From Emydura subglobosa (taxonomy: Eukaryota > Chordata > Testudines > Chelidae), in NCBI GenBank assembly GCA_007922225.1, contig ML679973.1, positions 806,001 to 870,000 on the forward strand: a DNA stretch of 64,000 nucleotides, given 5' to 3'. Positions 32,027-44,053 of the stretch are shown one piece after another. The notes beneath the pieces were generated by a model. The model was not told the DNA's origin and searched no databases. It worked only from the letters and a program-made list of their open reading frames with translations. The position numbers and the translations under genes are program-made. The stretch's first letter is position 1. Each line of letters opens with the position of its first letter.

Positions 32027-34235
32027 GAATGTGGCCCCTCGGTCTGCAGCCCACCTTCCCCTCTTCCTGTCTCCTTCCTTGCCCATGCGCCCCCTTCCAC
32101 GTGGCTGCTTCATCTTCAGTTCTTCTGTTGGTTTTGTTTCTTTGTAAGATTTTGAAGCATCTCTCCTGGGCCTGGGTTGAATCCCTTCAACACCTGCTGC
32201 AGCCCCAGGGAGGGCTGGCTTAATTGTGGGGGAAGGGACAGATGTTGCTCCCACCTTTAAACAAAACCAAACAAAAATCCGAGTTTGAGTTAGGGATGGC
32301 TTAGATGTCAACTTCATCCCAGCAGTGCTGGAAGGGTGGACTCCAAGGATGCAGAGCTGTGCCCTGGCCTAGCAAGTGGAAGGAGGACTCCAGTGTGATG
32401 GGTCATGAGAGTAGTGCCCCACCTGAGATCAGAGCTGCTGGCAGGGTAACCTCCGCTCTTGTGGCGTTTCCCTTGAACTGCTGAAATCTAAACTAGTTTA
32501 TGGTGGTCACTTGGCCTTCAGTTCCGCACAGACTGACGGGTTGTCCCTTGCTCATGTTGTGGCAGCTCTCAGCTTCATAGGCATGCAACAGGAAGGGTTG
32601 GTGATCCTTTCTCCTGCAACCCAGGGACCGCAGCGGTGGCTGTATTGGGTTGGTATTCCTGTCACTGGTACAGACTTGTCAGCACCTCACCCTGTGAGGT
32701 ACGTGACAGTAGCTAACCACTCTGGGGAAATCCAAGGGGTGGGGGCATTAGGACTGGTAGAGGGAGTGGGAATTGTGATGACTTTTTTTTTCCCCCCCTT
32801 GCTTCCCCAAGCTTTGTGGCTCATACTCCGTTGCATGGAGAGAGACGTGGGTTGGGGGAGGGTCCCAGGCGGGGAGGATCTCTGTTGCTTAAATCACCAG
32901 TAGAGCAACTGCATCTTGTGTATGTTTCTAGGCAAGTCTCTATCTTCTGCTCTGTTCTTTCTCCAAAGCCCTCCATCTCTGAAAAGAGTAGCAAAAAATG
33001 GTAGGGAAGGGTTAACTGTGGTTTTAAAAATGAGAGCTCTGCTCTGAGAAAGGGCTTTGGGGAAATGTCATGAGAACTGGGTTCAGCAATTCTTCCATCT
33101 CCACATCTGCCCTGTTCACAAGCTTCTAAACCTTTCTATATGTTAGTGCTACAAACTCTAACTTATACGCATGAGTCCGAGCCGGGCTCTGGCTAGGGCT
33201 TCTGGCATCTAGTCCAGCTCTGGGAAGGTGGGGCATCGAGTCTCATCAGTTGGAGCAGGGAAAACTGCACGACCTTCTGTGGGTAAGTCGCTTCTTTTGT
33301 GCCTCTGTCTTTCCCCTCTGTGACAAGCTACACAGTTGCTCTCCGTCTTTCGAAGTGTTGTAGTGAATTCTGTGCACAAGTCCCTACAGAATCTCTTGCA
33401 TTTTGTTCTTGTAACAGAACCACTGAGGGTTGAGTGTAGGGAGAAAGGGAGCATTGTTCACTCTCCTAAACCAAAAGGAAGGCTTCCTCAGTTCCGGGAG
33501 TGCTGGCTATGCATTAGAACACACTTGACTTAGTGCGGGGGTCAGTGATGCTGGGAAGAGGAATGCCATCTGTGGGCGTGTCATGGGTGTGAGCTAGAAG
33601 GAATGCCGGTAAAGGAACAAAGGTTCTTTGTTGCCATAGGGTGTGCTGGAAAGGGTCTGGGTTTTGCATGCTCACCTCCATGAACCAGCATTTCATTTGC
33701 GCTGAGTCCATATCCCTGCAATTCCCATCCTGCCCCATCTTGGGGAGGGCAAGACGAAGAGCAGGAGTGAAGCAGCCCTCATTCCCTGAGCGCTTCCCCA
33801 TCGCCTGTGGAGATGGATGGACAGAAGTACGTCGGCTGAGTAGGAGCCGGGACCGGATTGTGCTGCTGCCATAATTCTGGGGGAGGGCGGGCAAGACGAT
33901 GCAAGGCTCCCAAACCAGCAGGAGCATCTCAAACTTTCCTGGACAAGCCCTCTCCCACCCCTCCTGTTTCTCCGGGCTGTTTCTCCCACTTACCTTTCTG
34001 TTGGGCTTGTGTCTGTTGTGCTCTTCATGTGTAGGCCAAAAACGTTTCCCCCGCCCCTCTTCTTCTGAGCCTAAAGCAAGGGACTTCCTTCTCTAGCCAC
34101 ATAACCTCCGTGGCTGTCTCTCACGTGTGGTTTGTCTCCTCTCGAACACAGCTGTAACCTTCCCCTGGGGCATGTATAGCAGCTAGCTCATGTACTCTCA
34201 ACCCTCTTCTAATAAACACAGTTCCACTACCTTAC
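32027..34235 (+). other. VAMP1 3' untranslated region with poly(A) signal
   Basis: About 2.2 kb follows the VAMP1A stop codon at 32026 up to an AATAAA at 34211-34216, with GTGTCTGC downstream. No coding exon was recognised in between. Treating the whole span as 3' UTR is inference from the first convincing poly(A) signal; a long 3' UTR is normal for VAMP1. Confidence 0.6.
34211..34216 (+). terminator. Poly(A) signal AATAAA, probably VAMP1
   Basis: CTTCTAATAAACACAG followed within 20 bases by TACTGTGTCTGCTTGG, a GT-rich downstream element. It is the first strong signal on the plus strand after the VAMP1 stop codon. Confidence 0.6.
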
Positions 34236-37200
34236 TGTGTCTGCTTGGTTTCTCCGTATGGGTGGGGAAGTGCTACTGGGGTGCCTGGGGCAGGAGAGCA
34301 GACTGTCCTGCCATCTAGCTCGAACTTCTCGGGGAGGGAGTAGTACAGCTTCTGCCATTCCAGCGTGGAGCTGTAGAACCTCTGGGCTCTCGGGCAGTGG
34401 TTTTACAGTGCAGAGCTGGTTCTGAGACCCTAGAATGAAATGTGTCTCGGATCAAGAACTGGGGTTAGTCATGCGTGCTTGTCCAGTAGAATGTGATCGT
34501 GTAGCGCCTGAGCCACCTGCCTCTTCTATCACCCATGGCTTAGGTCCAAAACAAAGAGCACTAGGTAGGAGTGGTAACTTCTGAGGGGGCTCTGAGCTGT
34601 TCATAATGTGGGGGCTAGGGGGTGCAGAGGGCGATGCATGCTCTGCCTCACTCAACACAGACTTTACGAAGTCTGGGAGCAGTAGCATCCAGTGCTGCTT
34701 GAATTGTGTTGCACCTGGGGGTGGTGGGTGGGGTTCAGCACCGATGCAGGAATGAGGAGCCCAGAAGAGACGCCCATAAACACAGGGACGATGGAAGACT
34801 TTAAGGAGAGAAGAGGCACTTAGAGGAGACACCCTTACTTATCCGAGGGGATAGTGTGTGTGGGTGCAATATGTAGGGAAGGGAGTCTTTAGTGTTTCCT
34901 TTGCGAAAAGCAGGGGCTAAGAGCTACATGTTCTCCCGAAGACAGGGAAGAGGTTGGGGGTCCTGTGGTGTGGGCTGTGACAGTCATGGGTGGTCTGCAA
35001 TGTCCCACCCCCCACCTGTATATGTTAGTGAAGTGGTAGCCGGAGCACCCCCAGCAGACAGCTGAGTGTGGGGGTGCTGCCAGCTGGTGGGCAGAGGGGG
35101 AGGAGAAGAGGGTGGCTCTGGGCGGCAGTGGCTCTGAGGGTGAGTGGAGAAGGCTGGAGGAGCCGCAGCTGTTCCTGCTGTGAGCAACATGTCACATACA
35201 TACCATTATCTGTAGCCGGTGGGGGGGGCCCTTCTTCCCCCAACCCCAGGGAGTGGAGCTTGAGGGTGCTGCTGTTTCTGCCTGGACAACGCCATGATTG
35301 GGACTGTCAGGTAACCACTGTAAGAGCGCTTGTGTAGCCCCGTTATGTTGACAGGAGAGAGCTCACCCGCCGACATCATAAAACCACCTACACAAGTGGT
35401 GGTAGCTATGTTGGGGGCGAGCATCTCCCACTGACATAGCGCTGTCCACAGAAGCGCCTATGCTGGCAATATTCGGGGGTGTTTTTTCACACCCTTGAGC
35501 CACATAAATTTTGCCGGCATAAGTGCTGGTGTTGACAAGGCCGCAATAGCTAGGTCACAGGAGAAGCCCTCCTGCCAGCATAGCACTGTCCACCTGGGAG
35601 GTTAAGTTAGTACAGCTATCTCCCTCGGAGGTGTGGATTTTTCACACTGCTGAGCAAGGTAGTTATAGGTATGTTGTGTAGATCTGGCTAAGTGCTCTAA
35701 GATCCCTATGCTTGCACAGATTTTCTTGAAATTTGAAGCCTTTCATAGGAGTGCAGAGCAGGACCTGGAGATAGAAGCCCTGGAAAAAAATAGCTGCTTT
35801 TCAAAAGTTTTTAGGTAGGGTTTTTGTGTGTGTGCAGCATTAGAGATCAAACTACTGCTGTGATGCAGGGCTAAAATGGTCTCCGTTGGTCATTTTTTGT
35901 GCAAGGTCATGCCACACACTGAGTCTAGGGGGGATCCAAATGGTGAATGATATTTAAAAACACACTCACATTTTTGCTTGCCTAGATGTGCAGTCTGGGA
36001 GGAGGGTCACAGTTTGCACATGCCAATAAAGAAAAAGAAGGCGAGAGGGTTTCTGTTCGGCCACGTTCTGCTTGCCTGGGTAATTAGAGGGACAGTGCCA
36101 GTGCCCCTGGTGAACGGCCCTCCCCCCCCCCCCCCCCAAGATGTTTCTAGTCTGAACTTTTACACCTATGTGCAATAAAAATTTAATCACTTGTTGTTTG
36201 CTACAAGGAGTCTCTATACAACATATGTACAAACATGCTTTTATTGGGAGGTTTATTGTGAACACCGCAAACTAGTCTGTATCCAGTCTAACCAAAATGT
36301 TTGTTCTGTTGGGCGGGGAAGAGACAGAAACAGGTCTCTGTGATGCAAGAGTGTGAGTAGGGAGGGCCAAGGAGAAAGGTTGGGGCTGCAGAGGGGGTGG
36401 GAAATGCGGATGAGTGGTAGGTAAACCTTGGATTGGTAGTTTAAGAAAATCTGTATTTTCCTGACCCCTGGGGGAAGGTGGGAGGCAAGTGGCTACTTCC
36501 TTTGTTTGGGATTAATTCATGTGGTTTTTCCAAAGACCACATTAGTGTGGAGGTTTGGAACTGACAGCGCAGGTATCTTGACCACTGAGGGAAAAGAAAT
36601 GAGTGTGCCAGGGTTGCTAACTTGAATTCTAGATGATTCCTGGATCATGAGGTGGCAAAAGTTTGCAGGAGAGCAAGGAGTAAACCATGATGTGGGACTG
36701 CAGCCTGATTTGGCTGGAGAGCAGTGACCTGCATGGGCCCCACGTTTTGCCAACCGTCTAATCGGTGACTTCAGAGGTTGTTATCTACTAGGCATCACAT
36801 TGACTCGGACAGAAGTAATCTGAGCCTTATTTCTGATGTGCACCTCAGACGATGTATGAGAGCAGGTTTGGACCAGATCAGAGATTTGTTTCCATGAGCT
36901 GCGATAGTTTTCTCGGTTTTGGCGAGCATCTGAGTAATTGCTACGGCGATAATGTGGACACTATTAATGAGTGTCGGAAGAACATTCATTGGGAAGTTGG
37001 AGGGCTCGTGGCTGACCTGAAAATGTGCACTGTATGGCTGTGATGGGGCAGCATGCTACACCCCCACTGCTCCACTGTGTAGTTTACTCAGTGTCTTTAC
37101 CCCTCCACCAATACATATCAGTGTCTCCATGCCTTTACACGCTGTAGCTCAACTTTCTAACCCCTTCTCCAAAAAGCGGGAGGCGGGTAAGGTGTCTGTA

Positions 37201-37955
37201 TTGAGAGGACCCCCTTTGTCAGGCTCTCCCCTTTGTCAGGCTCTCCTGTCAGGCTCTCTCTCTTCTGTTTCTCCCCCTGCCCCCGAGCACTCCTTCCTGT
37301 ATCGCTGCTGGCCCAGGGATTCGTTAACCCCAATCTGGCCTAAACCCAGTCAGGTACACCTCTGTCCAATTAGGCCATCTCTAGGGGAACCTAGTGACCA
37401 AAGTGCTAGCCTTCAACGCTCTGTCACAAACTCTGACGTCTTACTGTGTCTTGGAGATGGGGTGCATCTATTGGCTGGTGGGCCAGAGGATCTTTCCAAC
37501 ATAAAAGGTAGTATTTTGGTACAGAAATCTTGTCTCTGATTTCTCTCGTCGGCCCTGCCCCAAACTGCTCCCCTCCAGTGATTCTGAAACACGACCAGGA
37601 AAACCATTGTACTGTAACCTAGTTGTCTTTCGCTCGGGGCACTGCATGTGAATTGGATTATTTTTGGGGAGGCAACAGAAACCCTGTTATACCAGGGAGT
37701 GAGGTCTTTGGGGAGATGCACTCCCTGCTTGCCAGGAAGGACCTCGGTATAGTAGTGGGGACAGGGACAGGTTGGAGGGGGGAACTCAGTAAATGGGTGG
37801 GGGATATGAGTGGAAAGTTGTACTGAAGCAAGATTGTTGGGGCCAGCGGATTGAAGGGGAGGAGTGGGCTGGCTGGCTAAGTATGCAGATTTCAGAACAC
37901 AATATGTTACAACGGCCTAAATGACTACTAACATATGTTTTCCTGCTAAAAACAC
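34236..37955. other. Intergenic DNA after VAMP1, no gene recognised
   Basis: TAPBPL, CD27 and LTBR sit here in mammals, but no immunoglobulin-domain or cysteine-rich TNFR exon was seen on either strand. The span contains MITE-like sequence at 35,290-35,690, a poly-C run near 36,122-36,138 and a short direct repeat of CTTTGTCAGGCTCTCC near 37,214-37,246. Short open frames (for example 36,795-36,989) match nothing I recognise. Confidence 0.6.
35290..35690. repeat. MITE-like sequence, two adjoining fragments
   Basis: Contains repeated motifs such as ACATAGCGCTGTCCAC (about 35,430) and CATAGCACTGTCCACC (about 35,580), plus the GTTATGTTGACAGG and TTAGTACAGCTATCTCC blocks of the sauropsid MITE family seen at 39,602 and 50,148. 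Boundaries are approximate. Confidence 0.5.
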
Positions 37956-37964
37956 TAGGAAATT

Positions 37965-39531
37965 CAATGGCAAAAAACTGCATTAATGCCGAGTTAAGGT
38001 TGTTTGTTGGTATGTCGTCCCCTTTCAGAACACTGAGTTCAGCAAAACTCAGACTTCTGAAACCCAGGAAATGCCATACAATCTTAACTCTGCCCTCTTT
38101 CAGCAGTGCCCCAATATGTCCCCTTCACGTGCATATCTGTACTCTGCTAAACCCACAGGTACTGAAATGTACAACCTCTTCACCTCCTTTTACAACCCAT
38201 TCCTTCTCACCCACAGGATTCCACCTAACACTTAAAGGGCAAAAAGGGGGAAAAAAAAAAAAAAAAAAGGTTGCCCTCACCACTTTCCTTCTGTTCCCCG
38301 GAGCTGGGAATTATTAGGATCCACTTCGGATGCAATCAGTATCTACAGTAAGTGCTGGAGGCAGTAGTTCAGCCTGCTTGGTAAAGATGTGCTTGTGAGA
38401 GGAGGTCTTGTGTGGAGTATTTTGAAGTGTGTGACAGAGCTGTGATTATAATACGGGATCGGTGTGTTGCACACTCTGATGTGTGTCAGCAAAGAAACGG
38501 AAGACCTGCATGTGAACCTTCTGGATCCAGTGTACATCATTTCAGTGCAGAATTGTGTATGTTACATGATTAGCAGGGTACAGGGGTTTATTACAGAGGG
38601 TATTGCCACAGCAAGATGAGACATGAGAGCAGTCTAAGGGTTTATTATCTGCATGTACTTCAGGTGAAGTGAGTGTGCTTTCTTACAGTTGTAGCTGTAC
38701 TGAATGGTGAAGGCAGTAGTTAATTCTTCTTGGTAGAGAGGTTTGTGAGATCTGGGGGTTACTTTGAGGTGTGTGACACTGTGATTGTGATATGAGGACA
38801 TCTATGTTTTCCACCCGCAGGGGTGTGAGGAAAGGGAAGAGGTTCATGTGTATCTTCTGAATGTAGTATGCACCATTTCTATGCAGAACTGTGTAGATTA
38901 TGTCCATAGCAGAGCACAGGACTTCTATTACAAAGGATATTGTCAGCAGTGAGATGGAATGTGAGAAGATTCTAATGCTTTGGGGATATGTAGGTTGAAG
39001 TGGTATCTTGTATATAAGTGTAGGGAAGTTGTGAAGTTGTTCTTAAACGGTATACCTGTTGTGTTCTTTCTGGGCAGTTGGCTTAAGTGTGTTGAGTGTA
39101 CACCAGGATCAGGAACCTTCTGCATCTTTTATCACCAGGGGCCAGTATAACTGTGTGCATTTTGAAGCATTGCTCAAAGAGGGTTGAGGGAAGGTGGTAT
39201 GGGCAACCTTTTGTTTTTGCTTTTCCTTTTTTGTAATTTAATAGTGTTAGCGGGAATCCTGTTGGTGAGCGTTAATAGGGTTATAAAAGGGCATGAAGAT
39301 CTTGTACGTTAGAGGAACAATGTGGCTGGCAGATCCAAGGTAAAGGTCTATTTGTTAATGGGGCATAATGGGCATCTCTGAAAGAAAGCAGAGTGAAGGT
39401 TGCATGGGCAACCTTGCCTTTGCGTTTCCTGGTTTTCACAAGTTTGAGTCCTGCTCAAGTCAATGTTCTACAAGGGGGTCAACATACCGCCAAGCACCCT
39501 TAACTCTGCATTAATGTAGTTTTTGCCACTG
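37965..39531. mobile_element. 1.57-kb non-autonomous TIR element with internal tandem repeats
   Basis: The left end (37965) reads CAATGGCAAAAAACTGCATT. The right end, reverse-complemented from 39531, reads CAGTGGCAAAAACTACATTA. The inverted match continues for about 50 bp with about 8 differences. AATT flanks both ends (37961-37964 and 39532-39535), a possible 4-bp target duplication, though AATT is palindromic and weak evidence. Inside, a unit of about 350 bp is repeated (landmark GCAGTAGTT at 38361 and about 38713), with a partial third unit. No transposase frame was found. Parts of the interior recur at about 54,890-55,350. Superfamily not assigned. Confidence 0.7.
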
Positions 39532-39601
39532 AATTGAAACTTGTGGTCTGGTCCAATATCAAATATTTACAGGCTCATGTACATAGATACTCGGAGACTT
39601 A

Positions 39602-39890
39602 GGTCCGGTCTACACCTAAAATGTAGGTCAAGCTAGCTACATTGCTCAGGGCTGTGAAAAAAATTTACTCCTTGTGTGATGTATTTAGGTCAACTTAACC
39701 CCTTACTGTAGATGCAGTGAGGTCAACAGAAGAATTCTTCTGTCGACCCAGCTGCCGCCTCTTGAAGGCATGGATTTACTATTAAAAACAAAACCCCTTT
39801 CCATCACTATAATGTCTACACTGTAGCACTATAATGTCATAGCTATATCAGTGCTGCTATAGAGCTTGTAGTGTAGATACATCCAGATAC
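39602..39890. mobile_element. MITE of the 'GTCTACAC' family
   Basis: The left end, AGGTCCGGTCTACACCTAAA, and the right end, TTGTAGTGTAGATACATCC, form short inverted repeats. The internal order (AGGTCAACTTAACCCC, GTCTACACTGTAGCAC, CATAGCTATA) parallels the copy at about 50,148-50,432. It is non-coding, and no clear target duplication was found. Confidence 0.6.
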
Positions 39891-40469
39891 TAGACCAATA
39901 GCCAAATAACATTAACATGGCTGCAAAAAAAGTTCCTGCCCAGCAAAAAAGGAATGCAGTGCAAAAAGAAACAGAAGGAGGGGGAAGGGTTTGGTATGGG
40001 CTGCCATAAATGAATGGGGAAAGTGAGGGAACATAAAGCAGAGATTTGTATGCTAGTCTACCTGCATCTTATCATGACATACAGCAGATTTCCATATCAG
40101 TGCTCTAGTAGTAAAAAAAATCAGAACGTATGAAGTACAGTTAGTACAAGGTGAAAAAAGTGATAAAGAAACCTGGAAACAGGAGAGAGAAAAAGAAGCC
40201 TAGCAATCTAGATTGTAAAATGTAGATAGTGCTAAACAGAGGAAACCAACAAGGCAGTCTGACTAAAGAACAAAATACCAACGTCTCGCTAACCGACTAA
40301 ACCTCTCAGAGTTAGGGAAAAAACCTTCAGAAACTCAAACCCATGAAATTGTGTGGCCCAGATTATGATGGAGCTGAGGAGACGAAGAGGCAGTGTGTGA
40401 TGTAGTCACTGTGTCAGATGAATTTCCTCTGCTTTGTCAGTTCCTCATTAACAAACTAGGGGAACTTCG

Positions 40470-40925
40470 ACAAGCTCCATGTCTCACTCGCCAGCTCCAC
40501 CACTTCCTAGTGGTTACGATGGCTGCCGGTGTCTCCCAAGCTTGCTACGCCAACATGCTCCATATAGCGTAGGCGCCGGGAGGTGTGGCCTCCCTCGGAG
40601 ATTGACACCGAGGGAGAGTCACCGGCACCACCCCCTGCAGGGGATCTTCTACAAGGTCATTGTTGGAGAGCCATTTCTGATGATGTGGGCGATGTTTGCA
40701 CAGGGCATCAGAGGCATGATTTTAACCTCACATGTGCACAGAAAAAGTGGGGAGACCCATACATTGTTGATGTCACAGTTTTATTGCGGGGGACAGGGCT
40801 TTACTGTATGAATCCTTGTTCAAATGACCTCAAAATTTGTACCATTAAGCCTATGCCAGATCCCCCTGAGCCACATCCAAGTCAGGTTATGGATTTCAGA
40901 GCACTTAGAAAAACTGGCTGTTAAA
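40470..40925 (+). other. Unidentified open stretch, possibly a degraded mobile-element or gene fragment
   Basis: Two overlapping plus-strand frames (40479-40811 and 40583-40924, 110 and 113 codons) cover a stretch that looks more protein-like than its surroundings, with Cys-containing segments such as FNLTCAQKKWGDP and MNPCSNDLKICTIKP. I do not recognise the family. It directly precedes the Penelope fragment. It could be a decayed envelope or transposon frame, a gene relic, or chance. There is no splice or promoter support. Confidence 0.25.
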
Positions 40926-40959
40926 CATAAACTAGTCTCAGCCTTAAGAATACTGGTGC

Positions 40960-41555
40960 TACCATCCCACTATAGTCAGGGATTAGGAGCTCATTCACCT
41001 GCACATCTGCTAATGTGATATATGCCATCATGTGCCAGCAATGCCCCTCTGCCATGTACACTGGCCAAACCGGACTGTCACTACACAAAAGGATAAATGG
41101 ACACAAATCAGACATAAAAATGGTAACATCCATAAACCAGTCAGAGAGCACTTCTATCTCCCAGGATACTCTGTAGCTGACTTGAAAGTTGCCATACTTC
41201 TACAGAAAAACTTCAAAAGCAGAGCTGGAACTCGTATGCGAACTTGACACAATCAGATGGGGTCTGAATAGGGACTTGGAATGGTTCTCTCATTACAAGA
41301 AGTAATTGTCACTGGTCACACATTCTCACCTTCTAATCAATGGTTGTGAATAAGCCTCAACTACTCTAACTGAATGGACTTTGTTTACACCTACCCTCCC
41401 CATTGTTGTTTCTTACCCTTGGATGTATATATATATATACCTCCTATCTGATTTCTATTCCTTACATCTGACGAAGTGGGTTGCAGCCCACGAAAGCTTA
41501 TGCCTGCAGAAATTTGTTAGTCTTTAAAGTGCTACAGAACTCTTGTTGTTTTGGG
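40960..41555 (+). mobile_element. Penelope-like element, 3' fragment with GIY-YIG endonuclease
   Basis: Plus-strand sequence encodes the C-terminal endonuclease of a Penelope-like retroelement: a CxxC pair, then YTGQTGLSL and RINGHKSDI in one frame, then PVREHFYLPGYSVADLKVAI in another. A frameshift near 41,120 therefore breaks the domain. The tail from about 41,465 (TCTGACGAAGTGGGTTGCAG ... TTTGTTAGTCTTTAAAGTGC) is the common 3' end of this group in reptiles. An (AT)n run lies at about 41,427-41,440. The reverse-transcriptase part is missing, so the copy is 5'-truncated and dead. Confidence 0.8.
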
Positions 41556-43620
41556 TTTTTTTTTTTTATGTTGCTGTGCTATTTGAATGGAAAAATGAAT
41601 GCATGCAATAGAGGCTTGTGAACACAAGAGGGATCATCCTAGAGTAGGAATCAGAGAAAAGAAGAGTGAGACAGGAGTGTCTTGCTTAAGTAATTCACAG
41701 AACATCCAAAGAAACCACTTGAATCTCACTGACCATTTGTTTCCTTCAGTCACAATCCAACATCCAGGCATGCCTATGGGCGTAAGAATTCTTCAGTTCC
41801 ATTCTTGGCTCTGGGGGGGAGTAGCGACCAGTGGTGGAAGCGGGTCTAGAAACTGAAAAGTTTCTGCTTTGATGAACTGCCATTTTCTGACCAAACAAAT
41901 CATTTCATTGAAAAATTCCCAGTCGGCTCTAGCATAAAGGCTCCCTGCCCCCCAGTGGAACTTTCAGCTGCACGACCACCCCTCTGTAGCTCTGCAGCTC
42001 TGTCTCTTTTTACTTAATCATTGGGTATCCCACTTCAGTGAAACTACAGCACACATTAAGGCACTACTGTGGGCCATAACCCGTCTGCCTGGAGTTTCAG
42101 CATCCATTTGCTTTTGCTTCAGTCCGTCATCCTCTTTATCCCTAACGCAGATTGAGTGGATTTTTTATGCTAGATCTAAGCTGGTTGGCAATCTTTCGTC
42201 AAAATGATTTTTTTTGTCAGAAAAGGCCAGTTCATTGAAACCAAAACTCTTTGTGTGAGCAGATCAGTTTTTCCTGAACTTTCATCAGGAAGGTTTCTCA
42301 GGGCCAGGACGGAAGAGAACAAGCCATCCCAGAATAGCCCAGGCTAGAGCCAGTCTCTCTCTGAATATTTTATTATTTATACAAGGTAGAACAGCTCCAA
42401 CAGCAGAGTGTGAGCAAGAGACACAGTAGCCTGGTGTTTAGGGTTGTGCTCTGAATCAGGCAGAGCAGGGACCTGATGCCAGGTCTCACATCGCAGGGAA
42501 GTGCTTTAACCGCTGGACTATCCAGGGGTGGTTTGCTTTCTCTTGTGTATGTTTGGGTTTTTAGTGCCCAAGTCTCACTGGTTTTCATGCCACATCCAAA
42601 CAAAAGATTTCAAAACCATGAACTTTTTCACAAAGCAGGTTTCTTGTTTTCCAGCCAAGCCCTACTCTATGCCAGACACAGAGCCCGCTCGGTCCCACCT
42701 CTACAACAGCCCCCATGCTGGGGGGATTCTACGGTTGAGCAGATAAGGGGTGGGTGGATCAGAGCTGGGGTGGACGGCGCAGTTCTGAGTCTGCACTGCA
42801 GTGGCTCAGATGCCAGTGAAGCAGCGTCACAGTTTAGGGCAGCCCAGCAATCTTTGCGTCACTGACGCTACTTTGGCCCCCGCCGCTCCTGAATAGGGGA
42901 GGCACAAGCCAATGTCGAGCAGCGGTGCTGGAACAAGCCAGTGTCGAGCAGCGGTGTATAGTGGGGGTGCTGAGAGCCATTGAACCAAACTGTAAACCCT
43001 GTATATGACGGAAACCACTGCAAGCCAGGAGGTGCGGTAGCACCCCTAGTTCCAGCACCTACGGTGGCAAGATGAATTTGGCCCAGAGTGTTCAGAACAG
43101 AGATGAGAGGCTGAATGGAGAGTTAGGGTGAGAGGTAAGTTATGTTGCAAAAAGGATCTTTGTACTGGCCTACGCGTTGCATGTAGCCTGTCAAAGGTTG
43201 AGAATATTCCAGATCTCATGCCAGGATGAGGATCCATCAGGAACCCCCCCAAGCACTGTGCCTCTTAGCTCAGCACCCATCCTGCAGCTGGACGTCTTGA
43301 CTCTCCTGCCTGGTCTGTAGCCCATGGGGGGGTCTCCTCCATGGCCTGCACAGGAAGATTCCTTCCAAATAGGTTCTCCTCGCCTCCTCCCTCGATTCGT
43401 GTGTGGAGGGGGACATTTCCAGCCTGGGCATGGCATCAGGGACAGCAACCCAGAGTTGGGAAGCAGCATCTAGTCTCCTGCCTGAAAATTTGTCCTGCAC
43501 AGGGGTGCAGCATTTGTGCATGCTAGTGCCCTCTTGGGTTCTCTACACCCTCCCCCTGCCTGCTGTCAAGCACACACAGAAGAGCCTCTTTTTTCCTGGT
43601 CACACACCGAAGCCTCTTTA
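41556..43620. other. Intergenic DNA, no gene recognised
   Basis: This stretch lies between the Penelope fragment and the SCNN1A 3' end. It includes a MIR-like or tRNA-derived SINE remnant at about 42,415-42,530 (CTTTAACCGCTGGACTATCC) and a 29-bp tandem duplication at 42,905-42,955 (AAGCCAATGTCGAGCAGCGG / AAGCCAGTGTCGAGCAGCGG). No coding exon was recognised. Confidence 0.6.
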
Positions 43621-43627
43621 CTTAGCT

Positions 43628-43633
43628 TTTATT
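43628..43633 (-). terminator. Poly(A) signal AATAAA of SCNN1A
   Basis: AATAAA on the minus strand (tttatt on plus), about 420 bases after the SCNN1A stop codon. It is the first such signal downstream on that strand. Confidence 0.6.
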
Positions 43634-44053
43634 TTCAAACAGTTACAGACCAGAGCGGCCACGTTCCTTGGTGCAGAGAAGTGAATGAAAGGGAGCTCGA
43701 TGAATAGCAGCCACACATGCTGTCTCTTCCCATCACTGGTGACTCCACAGCACATGTGGCCCAGAGCATTGTCATCTGTATTGGGGGAGCTGACTGCAGA
43801 GTTCACCGACAGTAGGGACTATAAACTAACCCTCCACTAACAACGCTGCCATCATCTGCCTCCCAGCTGAGAGCCATGATCGAGGGGGGACGGAAGCTGT
43901 GCACCAGAATGATGGAAATGCAGCTGAGTTGCAAGAGGAGATCAGAAGATCAGTCCCTGCTCCAACCCGCTACCTGTCTTCAGACCCCAGGCTATAATCT
44001 GTGGTGTGGGACCTGACATTCCTAGACATCAGTGGAAAGCCCCACCACAGGCC

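Noticed and set aside
34236..43620. Possible TAPBPL, CD27 or LTBR exons
   Set aside because: No Ig-fold or cysteine-rich TNFR exon with splice sites was visible on either strand.
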